From: Albula goreensis
Taxonomy: Eukaryota > Chordata > Actinopteri > Albuliformes > Albulidae
Assembly (NCBI GenBank): GCA_022829145.1
Contig: CM040753.1
Span: forward strand, 11,601,884-11,665,883
DNA: 64,000 bases
Direction: 5' to 3'
This document shows positions 35,301-47,800 of the stretch, in pieces. The notes under the pieces were generated by a model. It was given only the letters and a program-made list of their open reading frames with translations, ran no database searches and was not told the DNA's origin. Each line of letters begins with the position of its first letter. The first letter of the stretch is position 1. Made by a program: the position numbers and the translations under genes.

Positions 35301-38300
35301 GCGAGAGTGAGAGAAAGAGTATACTGGCATGGTGGTCTTCGCTGGTGTTCATGGCCAGGAGCTGCTCCCAGCCTGGTGGCCCACAGCTGAGGCACAGTGG
35401 TCCAGACTGAGGCTCAGTTCCACCAACTGATTCCCACCAACACATAGCTTCTCTCTGAAATACAGCCAATAGCACCAATCAGAGCAGGACCATAGCACGA
35501 GTCAGAGCAGAGACAGCCAATGCTACATCAATCAAGGAAAACCAAATAGCAACGTAAATGACAGGTTCACAACACATCATCAACAGGAATGAAGGAGGAG
35601 ATGGCTACAGCACTTCCATCATCCACCATTGTCACCATTGATTATGCACAGCTTCCTTGCATGCATGAGGTGTATGGTAATGTTACATCATTAAAGAACT
35701 TTCATTCATTCTAAATTTTGGCAGAATAATAATAGCAATGGGTTCTAATTTCATGGTTTAGACATAAACGTATTGTGTGTACAAATGAAGTATATGGACA
35801 CCAAGTGACATCTAATGTGCAGAAAGCCCTACCCTAGGTAACAGTGGGAGTTAATGGTCTGTGCACATCCCTGTCCAATTAACCTTCAATGACAGTGTCC
35901 TGCTGCTTGCTTAATTGTCTCACTGTTGCAAGCCTCAAGAAAGACTGTGCATCACTACATATGCATTTTCTTACTTTCACAGAGCCTGTGGTCCAACCTT
36001 ATGTGACTGAAAAACATCGAAAGTCCTTCTAAACTATTTGTATCTGAAATGCTCATGTAAAACAGATGCATTTCACTTACCAGAAAAAAAAAAAAACTTG
36101 AAATAAAAGTGATCGTACAGTTTTGGTTCAAACTGCACCAGAGACACATTCTGTCAGTGCTCGTGTGGTCATGAATGTAAACTGGCTATAGCTTTAGCAT
36201 TCCTAAAGAATAAAGGGTTTCAATGACAGGACAGTCTCTGCACATCATCACGCAATGGCAAATCTTATGAATGCACCAGCAGTCTTTTGGCATTAACTAC
36301 TAAAGAATAGCCACGCTAATCCTCTTCCCTGAAATGACAGAGCATGCTGTGGCAACCAGAAATAATTACCTATTCAAGAGAAATCAAAAGAAAAAAAAAC
36401 TGGGGATAAACATGAAAGGTGTTCACAAAATAAAACGATCTAAATAAAAATACTCGTGTCCAGAACTAAAATTTAATTATAAAAAGAAAATTAAACTATT
36501 AACAATGTATTCTGATTATCATTACCACCTGGTTAACAGACTGTAACTAACAGACTGTATGGTAAGACTGAATAAATTCTGCTACATGGAAAACAAGAGC
36601 ATTGAGAACCGCAGTTTCATCAGGACAGAGGTACCTGTCAGGCAATGCCACTTTTTTGTACACTGTACAAGGTAGTAACAATACTGTACGCACATCAGAA
36701 CACAGTTCAATGCTCCCAGTGATTTATCCTCTCAACAACCGAAGAACACAGGCTGTCTGAATTAAAGCACTAGTCAATCCTTTCCACTCCAGTGCCCGTC
36801 TGAACTCCCTTTGGCCTGCTCCTTCACTACTGAGGCCCGTCATGGCCTCCATCACAGATGGCAAGCATGGCTCATCTGAAGCCTCCTACCGCAAAATGTG
36901 AACCAAGCATATGCACCAAGATGGTGATTCGCACTGGTTGCTTGCTAGCTAGCAAGCTAGCCTGCATGCTTTGTTTGTTAACTGGTTTTTGATTCAATGT
37001 TACATAAGAGCACAAGAATGCAGACACCTCCCTCTCATCTCTAACTGGTTGTGTAACCATGGCACAGTGGGGAGTGGGGAGACAGGTTTCAACATGGTGC
37101 AGAACACTGGAGTGAAACCTACTCCCACGTACTGGCTGCTTGTCAGATGGGATTTGGATATGCATTTCAGTTTTGGTTGAGCACGCTTTGAACCTAATGT
37201 AAACAACCTAGTTCATTTTGTGAAGCATATGCAGTGCCACTGCTATCTGACACCACAATAGTGCAATATCTTTCCATATGTCAACAACTGACTTTCCATG
37301 AACTTTCCTGACCATCTCTTGTTCTCTGTCCAAGGATGGAGAGTTGTGTTGATCTGAGCAGTGATACTGACTGAGTCAAACTGCTACCTGCTCCATTGCT
37401 GCAGTTATTTTGAGCCCCATAAACTCCCCAAAAGGTCAGCTTCATTTTGCACAAACGTTGCTTCCCTGAGATCTATTTATAGGGGTGGTGCTCGACATCA
37501 TCTCTCTCTGGGCAGCCTGGCAGGTAATAAAGGCACCTGTCACCCTTCATCTGGAAATCACTGCTCTCTACACTGGGCTCATGGCATTTACCCACAAAAT
37601 CCAGGTCCCAAGGTGATTAGCTTTTTGTTAATGAAGCCTTTCTATTCACGATTAGCTTTCAACATTCCTTTTTGAAGGGCTGTCTTTTCAGAACTCTCAG
37701 CAACCCTTACAGACTAAAATTCCTCCTCTGCTCATTTCAGAGTAGCTTACAGTCAACACAATGCTCCAGTGCAACCTTCCAGACAGGATTTGAGAATTAA
37801 GAGCTGCACAGCCATACCAAACTACTTACACAGAACTGTGTGGTACTTTAAATTACACTATGAATGAAGCCATCATTTACTGCCATCTTTTCTTTCATAG
37901 TCTGTGTTCAAACCACAAATCCAATACTGGATAAATTTAAACAATGCACTGTCCCCTCTCCAAGAAAGTGCATCCCTTGTGTTTCTATTCAGTGACATGT
38001 GAGCATCCATGCGTCCTAGATATCATCAAACAATGCAAGTGACGCATGGATTCTATGATCCTCTTCTCATCGTGTGAAAACACTGCTGCTCCAAGTACAC
38101 CATTATTGTTTATGACGGATGTTTTTCCTGTCCAGACTGTGCTTTCACACAAGATCACAGTGCACTCTACCTGACACCATACACAACAGGAAGAATGTTT
38201 GAGGAGACTTGCCCCACCAGTCCAAGTTCAAACGTCACAATAACATCAAAGAGGGCTTGAGTCAACAGAGCCACAACTTCCCACATCATGACAACAAGTG

Positions 38301-39778
38301 AGAAAACGTCCCCTGTAACCTCCTCATTTCAAAGCCTTGAAGCCTAAATACACAGATCACTGGACATTTTTTTACATATTGTTCTTGTTTTTAACTGACT
38401 TTTATTTCTATGGAACAGTGCTGTATCACAACATGCTGTACATATAATAAAAACAGAATTCTATATTATATTAAAATATAGGAACATATTAAAATAGGAA
38501 CATTATCAGAAAGAAGTGACATTGTTTATTTTAGTGCTTACTTTTGATCATTTTAAATATTTGTTTGCAACATAATGATAGTTAAAACATTAAACATAAA
38601 ATCACAGAATCACAGAAAGGAAAAATAATAATTCTGTAAAACTTTGGATGTGAAAGTAAACAAAATTATTGGTTGGTGCAGAGCATGCTGACCCGAGGGG
38701 TTGTCGGTATTCCTGGTGGGAACCAGCACTGCACCCTTCAGTGAGGCCATTCACGTCAAACTGTATTGAGTTATTGTGCAGAATGTGTTACAGCTAAGCT
38801 AAATCAGCAGCTCCCTCAGTCATAAAAAACAAAACTGGGTCACAAAGCCATATACAGTACATGAGTCCACTGCAACAATACTAAAGAGCATTTAAAACAG
38901 TTTTCTTCCATTGTTATATATTTGTCTTTTTACAGATTAGTTTAAGGCAATACCCAGTTCAAATTCTTTTTAAGGTTTCTCTTGAATGCACCATTTTTGG
39001 GTCACTACATATGTCCAGTGCTACAATAGGGTCATGCACAGTAAAGTACTGGGGGGGCATTGTTGGTTGCCCTGGGTAAAGACATCTGCTACACTAAGTG
39101 AATAAATAATGAATCAGTTAAAGCTACATTAACTCTCCATGAACCGTAAGACATACAGCAGAAAGAATGACTGCCAGACGGCATGTGTGACCAGTCCTAA
39201 CTGTGCTGTAGAGCTTGATGAAGCAAATAATCTCACCTGTCACCTGCCCTGTAAACATGCGCTTCATATTGACTTCCAGGGCATGACAGGGGTATCATTG
39301 TTCCGTGAAAATAAAATCTTACCCACTAAGATAGAGCCAGGAGAAAAATGAACAGGGAACAAGGAGTGAAGGACTGACCCACTGTGAAATGGAAGAGGAT
39401 GACAAAACACTGAGAGAAAGGGGTAACAACTCTGCTTTGTGCAGGCAGGGTACTGTGGTTCTGGATCTGTGCCTCTTCAGGACTGACTAATACCTGTTCT
39501 AGGACTGGGCCTTAATATTTTAAGCCCTAGCCCAGGCAAAAATACTTCCTGATTTTACTTCAAGAAATACTCACAAACAGAAACCAACAGTGGTGTAAGA
39601 ATTCAAGAAAATGGTTGGGAAAAGTAACCCCAACAACCTTAGACAGAATGGATGAATCAGTAACATGCAGAAGGACATACATTACGTCATTGGGAAATTG
39701 TTTCAGGAGGCTGTAAGAAAATTGACTTCTATGGCTAAAATACTCATACTTAAACTGTCCTTTCAATGAACTGTCCTT

Positions 39779-39815
39779 AGCTGGGAAACATCAGGATGAG
39801 TCAAGTGGGCCTTTA
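39779..39815. repeat. Direct repeat, copy A (37 bp)
   Basis: AGCTGGGAAACATCAGGATG and the bases after it recur 109 bp downstream at 39888-39924 with two mismatches. Confidence 0.8.
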
Positions 39816-39887
39816 ACACCTAACACAACAGCACATACACAGAGAAACCTTGAAAGACACTAGTTATAGAAACAATTCTGGCTGAAT

Positions 39888-39924
39888 AGCTGTGAAACAC
39901 CAGGATGAGTCAAGTGGGCCTTTA
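39888..39924. repeat. Direct repeat, copy B (37 bp)
   Basis: Second copy of the 39779-39815 sequence, differing at two positions. Confidence 0.8.
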
Positions 39925-39932
39925 AAAACACA

Positions 39933-39976
39933 CATTTGGTGAAACAAACTCATGCATTTGGTGAAACAAACTCATG
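39933..39976. repeat. Perfect 22-bp tandem duplication
   Basis: Two exact back-to-back copies (39933-39954 and 39955-39976). Identity suggests a recent event or a polymorphism. Confidence 0.85.
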
Positions 39977-41099
39977 CACAAATGCACAAGCAGACAAACA
40001 TTCACTAATGTCCTCATGTAAGCACACAAACGCAAACAAGCCTAACACACAAACACAAAGACAGACATGCGAGCACACACAGACACACCAGAAAAAGACA
40101 AACAGACACAGTGCTCCTCCTGTGCAGTAGGCAGAAATATAATAGCAGCAAGTTTACCATCTTATAGATAGTGACCAGCTGAATGGGTTCAATGTGGGAA
40201 TTGGTTCTGGAATTTTACAGTCTCTTTAAATATTCACAACAGCAGCTACAGTGGTCTCCACAAGTCACTGAGCTGTGCCTCCTTCTCCTTCAAAAACCTT
40301 GTACTGAAATGTACAGCCAAGAGTCTTGACACACAAGACAGCAACATTGCAATATCATTTGAAATACAAACCAAACACATTAATAAATTGTATATGGATA
40401 CCATGTCATCCATATTTCATCCAAAACATCATTGATTAACACAGGTTTACTGTACCAAAAGAACACAAAAGAACTAAGGAACTAAGGATTTTTCCCAACA
40501 TTTGATAAAATTACCCACATGATTCTCCCAAAACAATCAAGGTTAGTTCACAAGAGTAACAAGCCTTAGGGAAAAATATTAATATTCTGCCCTGATACAC
40601 AAACACACACACAAACGCATGCACACACACAAACAGCTATTCAATCAATCAGGAGAGCCTTGTACATTCTATCTAAAAAGCCTATCAGCATTCAGCACAT
40701 TCAGAACAATAAAATGTTCAACCCTCAGCCCAGCCAGCGCTTTTCTTCTGTCTCCATAATGAAAATATCTTGAAGGACCAAATGTACAGAAGACTGATTT
40801 AATGCAATTATATTTCCTACACCAGACCAACCCCTTTTATGATCTCTCAGGTCAGCAAAATGTAAACATTCAGCACAAACAACAGAATCCATGGATCAAG
40901 AATCATTCAAGATGCCATCAATAGAGGATCCACAGAGAATTCAAGAGAATTCACACTGGATGCACTGAATCACATTTACCTAAAGAGAACACAAGCCAGT
41001 CAGGCCTTAACAGTCACAATACGTGTAAATGTGTGTGCTGTGCATGTGAGTCTTGACAAACTTATGACAGATGAAAAACATATTTTTTCCAGGCCAAGA

Positions 41100-41732
41100 C
41101 AACCTGTTTTTCCTGTAACAGTGGCAAAAAACAAGTAAATGAGGCGAAAAACTGAGATGCAAGAGGGAAATTGTCAGTGCTTAGTGGGGGAAGAGGGTAG
41201 TCTGTTTGGTTTTGTCCAGATGGACCCTGCACTGCAAAGCTCTCAGGAGTTTGGGTACTGATTACCACGTGTCTCATATTGTTCAGATTTGACAGCAAGG
41301 CAACCAGGTTTCCAGGAGTACTACTGAAGTGGAGAGGGCCACTTCAAAGAGCATTGTGAAGCATCTTTTTGCTGAAACAGGACTCCTGCACACAAACAAT
41401 GGAAACTTGTCCAGGCTTGCTCGCAGTATTGTGTGGATGACCTGTTGTGCTCTCCACACATAGTGAATGGGTTTGTGCGATTGGCTAACCACATGTGACA
41501 GGCCACACAGGTCAAGCTCTTGTTAATCTATGGGTTACTGCTGTGAGACAAAAAAATGGGTTAAAACTAAAAGATAAGATTCCCACATAATATTTCTCAG
41601 GGAGAAATTGTAAGAAATCAGTTGAGAACACATGAACAACTCCTAAACAAAACCCCCAAAAATGCATTGAATGGATCCTCTAGGTACCAGGTAGACATAA
41701 CAGCAGACATAATTTGCTTGCACTACACCAAC
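41100..41732 (-). other. swt1: Region expected to hold the swt1 last exon
   Basis: In human a further 42 codons follow. Acceptor-like sites on the - strand include one at about 41536 (stops after four codons) and a strong one ahead of 41112, but no reading matches the family C-terminus. The end may have diverged, may lie further left, or may be lost along with the region after the stop. Confidence 0.4.
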
Positions 41733-41800
41733 CTGTATTCCTGCTGAGAAAGACATTCAAACAGATCTTTAGCACTGAAACGGGGCTTCATGGTTGCAAT
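41733..41800 (-). CDS. swt1: swt1 exon 16 (downstream of the stop)
   Basis: [20 protein letters not shown] and EY plus two bases (human VKFTAQEIYDCVSQTEY). Acceptor CCTTACAG|, donor ATACAG|gttggt. The following exon is not identified. Confidence 0.75.
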
Positions 41801-44800
41801 CTGTAAGGAAGGGACATGGAACAATTTAGACTTATCAGATAGGCAGTAAAATTCTTATAAAAGACCCCTACTTAATATAACAACTCTCTTAATGCCAAAC
41901 AATCAATATGTCCATGTGTCATGCAAAACGGCTCTCTCTGTTACATGAAACACAAAGGCCAGCATTCACATAATGACATGGTGAACTGCATATAAGTAAA
42001 GCTGGCAGCGCCATTAAAATATAACATTACCACCTGAAAGTGTTCAGTAAAAACAATTATGCAGTCATTGGTTTCATTTATTCAATCATACCTCTGGTAA
42101 ATGCATACCTCACTAGTGTTGATGAATGCGAGTAAGGCCTGCACATCCTCAAAGGAGCTCTTTGATGACAAAACCCTATACAGGAGACCAAAAGTTTAAA
42201 ATCCAAAAAACTAACTTCCAAATATATGACAACCTTCAACACCATGTTAACATAGAAATAAACTTATCAGATGTATAATGTATAATAATGTACAAATATT
42301 CTTTAATAAGAAATGTATGCATGACCTCAGTCCTATCTGAACCTAGACCAATAGTGTAACGTTTGATGAATTTGATTATCTAAGGAAGAAGTCACTGAGT
42401 GTGTGAGGCAAAAGAGGAGTACTGAGATGGAAAGACAGAAAGGAGAGAGACATGTACAGAGATGAAGCAAGAAATAGAGAGCAGCAACAGGGAAATGGGA
42501 AAGAGGGGGGAAAGCCAATTTTCTGTGAGCTGTCCCTGCATTATACATAATTCCATCTTTTCCCTGCTAGTGAATAATGGAGGGAGGTGTGGGCCGTGAT
42601 GAGTCACAACACTATTCTGCACAAATGAAAATCAGTCTCCTGCAGTCTCCTAGGGAACAGCAGGAAAGCAGCCTCATCCTGCTCCACTCAGACTCACACA
42701 GGAGGGGCGAGCAGACAAAGCCATACTGATAATTATGCCCGTCATTATCTCCCTCCGCCGTTACAGTCTACAGCACTTCTCTCACATGTACTGTACACGG
42801 GAATCATTTCAAAAGAGTTCCTGAATAAAGTGATGGGGAAATTATGCGTGTCAATATATTCACTTCAGCAGATACCACATCTCAAGGGGTCAGACAATGT
42901 GTTCCATTGTGTTTATCCTTGTTTATGAGAAACAGAAGCCAATCTCAGTTCAGGCTGAATGACGAATATATGCTTTTCATACTGCAGGTCTGTAACATAA
43001 ACGTGCACAGACACAAACACACATAACATTAAATACACACAGCCATCAAGAAACAAAACCATAATATGAAAGAGAGGAATGTGGAAAAAAACATTAAAAT
43101 GGATGCAATATACCATTCTGATAAAAACTGAAAAAACATCTAAACCCCATAATTAGACACTGGTTATTATGAGTATTTAAATACAGCTGAGAACATGTTG
43201 CACAGAACAAGAGACATACAGGCCATAAAGGGTGGCACTTAGGTCAAATGTTCCTTGCCAACAGTAAAGCAGGGGAACAGCAGAATGTCTCCCATTAAGC
43301 ATACTGACAGGAAGCCATTTCACTAACCAAGTCTGTCTTCACTGGTCCTGGTCTGCTTAACATGTTTTAAAGAGTTTTTGGAGTTACAGGCAATGGCATT
43401 TTAAAATTTTAGGTTTAAGGTTAGCCAAGCGCTGACAGATAAGTGGTAAAAACCTGGGGCAGGCTAGTTCCCATGGAAATGTTCTATAAAACAAAGGCAT
43501 GTGCAATATTTGCCAATGTAAAATACAAATTCATTCATTTAAAGCAACCATAACAGATTGTATGTAATTCCCAGAATGTCCAAGCATGCCCTTAGGATTT
43601 GACAATTAAAAAGTCATTGAGGAATTTTCAGTATTCACATGTGAAACCTTCACTGATTAGATTGTTTAGAAAATAATATGTAAATATATTTCAATATAAA
43701 ATATGAGTAGTCTTAATCCTCAATTTGGCTCAATGCCAGCTAAATCTCTTTAAAGATGTGAATAATTTCACAGTGTATTACTATCAACTAGCAACAATTT
43801 TTACCACTACCAGCAATCCAAACAAATTGAGAATTCTGGGCATGGAACATAAGTGTGTTATTTGATCCTAAACTTCCCTGTACAGGGACTGCAATTATTA
43901 AAAGCATAACCTCATTCCAGAGGGAACCCCAGTACATCCACATGGCAGTCAGTGGAGGGCTCTGACTATCAGAGTGGCTGTATGTACCCTCCTGCCTCCT
44001 ACTCAAGTGTTAATGCTCTGCCAACCAGAGGTAAGGGTTACGGTCTGTCTGCATGTACATTGATGGGCTGGACTAATGGGTGAGCCTTAACCCATGAATG
44101 CCGGCTGGAAAGGCCAAAATGTAATTATTTTAATTCTGCACCTCACAGTTTACACACAGACACACAGATACACACAGACACACACACAGACGCGCGCACA
44201 CACATATAAATCAGTTTCCTAAACCCAGCCCTTCAATGAAAAGCTATTTGTATAATATTGCAATAAATCATTTTTACATCTCTTATCTTATTCTCTCTGT
44301 GAGAAATTACTTTTACAAAATGAAGCATGACATATTGAACATGTTGTCCAGCTGTGAAATGTAATGGAAATTACTACTACAATATGCGAGTATTAGACAC
44401 AGATCTTCTATTAGTGTCATGCACAATTATGTTGCCCCTGAAGATCATTTTTAGGCACCAGGTCTATGATTTGGTCATTTAATATTAGACTTTTTAACAC
44501 TTATAACCAGTTTTTACTGTGATAAATATGCTTATAGCACTGTTTTCCAGTTTTATACATCACCTGTGATGTTCTATATACATATATACACATGCAGTAG
44601 AACCTCAGTTAACCAGTAACACTGGTAATCCAAATGGAGTATAACCCTGTAACATTCAAATTATGTCAGATCTAAAATACTTTCCTCGCACGAGAAATAA
44701 AAACATTTCCAGAAATCTGAAGGATTGTTTTAAAATAAATAATTTGTATAAAACTATGAACAAATAATTAAGTGTCAATAAAAGGATTCAAAATCAGATT

Positions 44801-47800
44801 CTACTTTATATGAGAATGAAACCTCCAGTAGATTAGGCAACTGTTACCTATACAAGCTCTTATCAGGAACATAAAACATCAAACCTCCTTCTGGTAAAAC
44901 AAAATTCGAAAATCAAAATTAATGTTATGGACATATATAAGAGCAATTTCTAAAGAATTTAACGATGACTGGTCATACCAAATTAAGCAATTCTCCAATT
45001 GAAACCAAAGGTAATGGGCCACTAAAAATGAGATGTATAGCTCTGAAAGCTGATACTAGGAAATGTGTAATGACCATTTTAATGAGATCTCAATTACCAC
45101 CAGTCAGATTATTAGTCAGCATTAACTAAGGTTGAAATACGAGGAATCTACTGGAACAAATAAGGCTTCATTTTTCACAGTCAGCCAGTCAGTCCATAAG
45201 TTTGAGGTTTCGATCTGTAAGTTCTTCTGTGTGCGTGCTTCTGTATGCATGTGTGCTATGCAAACAACCTACGTAAAATGGACTCATGGAAAATCAGGCA
45301 TCATACCAGTGCAGTACGGTCTCTTGTTTTTGCAAAGACAGTGACATACAGATAGATAAGCCACTGTGCAGTCATGTGCTCTCGCTCCAGTCAGTCTGCA
45401 CTCACTGTGACCTCAATGTAATGAGCATGTGCCCTGGATTCAGTACTCAAAGCTTGAGTAACCAGTGCTTCCACCATCCATTGTCTTACCTAAGTACAAG
45501 CACAGTTGTGGAGATTCTGTGATATTGGTAATATGAGTGAAACACAAGAGTGAGACAGTGATAGCTAGACAGGATTACAAGTACCATCTGGGGCTTTACG
45601 TGTTCTAGCCATAACAATTCTCTGATTTTACAGGTGTCATAGTGGAAGATGATTAAAATGGCTCATGTTGACGTTAGAGCACGTGGGTGGTACATCTGTT
45701 TTGGGAGAAGGTCAGGGAGATGTCTGTGAAGGTGGCCTTATTATGTACCACATAAAAATGTCAAGTACAGGAGCAGATTTGACAATTTGTGTCTGGAACT
45801 GAAATGATGACCTTTAGAGGCATTCACTACAAACATGTCCAGTAAATGTTTTTAGCCCTTGATGACCTCATCCAGATAGAACTAGTCCTCACAGTACCCT
45901 GTAACCCCCAGGGTAAGTATGAACACTAAAACAAAAAAAAAAATCAGCAAGTGGCATGGTCAGTCTCTGCCTCTTTTACCACTGACAGTACAAACAGAGT
46001 ACACCCTAGCTCCATAATGGGTCCATCCTTATTTGATATCAAAGAAAACTCTCTGCCTCTTCTTACTGCCTTCAAAGGTATGTCTATCCTCCAGTTCTGT
46101 ATTGTAATAATATTCCTTTTACCTCCCCATTGTTCACTCAAACATTCTTTAACATGGAGAATAATGTAAACAAATACCATAGTGGAAGTACAACACATGG
46201 TGTTTAGTATAGCATCAAAAAGTTAGAGGTAGTTCTGAGTTGCTGTACCTCTGAAGAGACTCCAGCAGCTGTTTGACAGCAGCAGTAAGTTTTTGCAGGC
46301 AGGACAAAGCCTCCTCAGAGGGGGAGGCCCGTCGCTAGGCATACTGGTCTCCAAGGTGCTGGGTACGAACCGGAGAGCTGTAAACACAGCAGAGCTGGCA
46401 GCAACAGGAAAAGAAAACAAAGCCTCTGAATATAAATGCTCCTGAAAGAAGAGTTACATAGAATACATCAAACACAAAACTAAACACCTACAAAAGATAG
46501 TTCTCATTTGCAAAGGTTTAAGTGTCTTACTGAAAAAGCAGTAAAACCTGATACCATACTGAAATAATACCATCTAATAACTGAATACCTTGTAGGAATT
46601 AAGCTCCTGATAATGGTGTCTTTAATCTTGAATCCTTTATACGACACTGGTGGAAGTATTTTGCTGCCCACCTGATCTGACACACATTGCTCCAGATGTT
46701 CTCAAATACAGCCCACACATCCTGATATGAAGACTGGACATTTGTCGTTCCCTCCTCCATAGCCATCAGCACGTCACCGTCACTGCTGGCTGGTGCACGG
46801 TTCCCTGGGCTCTCCCTGGTTCTACCATCTGACTGGAAGCACAAACACACACATACACACACACATACACACACACACACACAACTTGCCTCAGAAAAAT
46901 GGTACTGGCATGCAGTTCATGACATGCCTTACATTTCCGTATATCAAACCTGAGTGACAGAACTAAAGAATGGGCCATGCGTTGCAGAGAAGCAGACCTG
47001 AGGTGGGTCCTGCAGAAGGGATTCCAGCACTGACAGAGACTTAGGCAGACTTCCACCATAGTCAGACCTGCAGCTGAATGCAAGCAGCAACTCATGGGCC
47101 TCCTTTGCTGCCTGCTGGGTGGAGTGCCAGTCCAGCGTTTTACCTGGAGAAGACATTAGCATCAGCCCTCAAACACTGGATCTTTAACCTGAGCGTGAAC
47201 TACACCTGATTATGCTCTCATTCAAAAAATGTGTTTTTATCCTCTGCTATATGTGTTACACTGCTATCCATCCATTTGTTAAAGAAGAATTCCCACCCGT
47301 GATGAGAGAGTATCAAGAATCAAAGCATGTACATACAAATAACCAGTGCTCTGGCAGGACAAACCACATGATAGCCCGCATGCTGTGGCAAGTGGAGAGT
47401 GTCCTCTCATGCATTGTTTGCAAATTCAGTTGCAGAATATGTTACTGCTGACCTTCCAGTCCAACTTCAAGGAATTCTACATAGGAATATCTTTTCCACA
47501 GCCACTTTTACTTTTACAATGTCCTGTATTTGTGGAGTCTGGAGAGTGGGGTGGTTATAGACGCAGAGTGAAAATAACGCTGTAAAGGGTGGTGTGGGAA
47601 AGGTGGTGTCTGTTAGGGGTGGGGGGCAGCTGGGGGCTGGCAGGTGTGCAGAGGGCTCCCTGCTGGGGCCTGTTTATAAGGCCATCTCTCCTCTGTATAC
47701 ACAGGAGCAAGCAGACCCATACACTGTAGACGGTGTGGTACTTTTCCACTCGCTGCTCATTCTGTTCCACAACCCGTGGAAGCCCCTCCCCTCCCTCCCT

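Larger units (their letters stand above)
32156..41100. other. Convergent intergenic region between ivns1abp and swt1
   Basis: No coding exon is recognised on either strand. It contains low-complexity GT/GA sequence at 35240-35325, a GCTAGC-rich palindromic patch near 36947-36961, and the short duplications at 39779-39976. The swt1 3' UTR, and possibly its last exon, should lie at the right edge. Confidence 0.5.
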
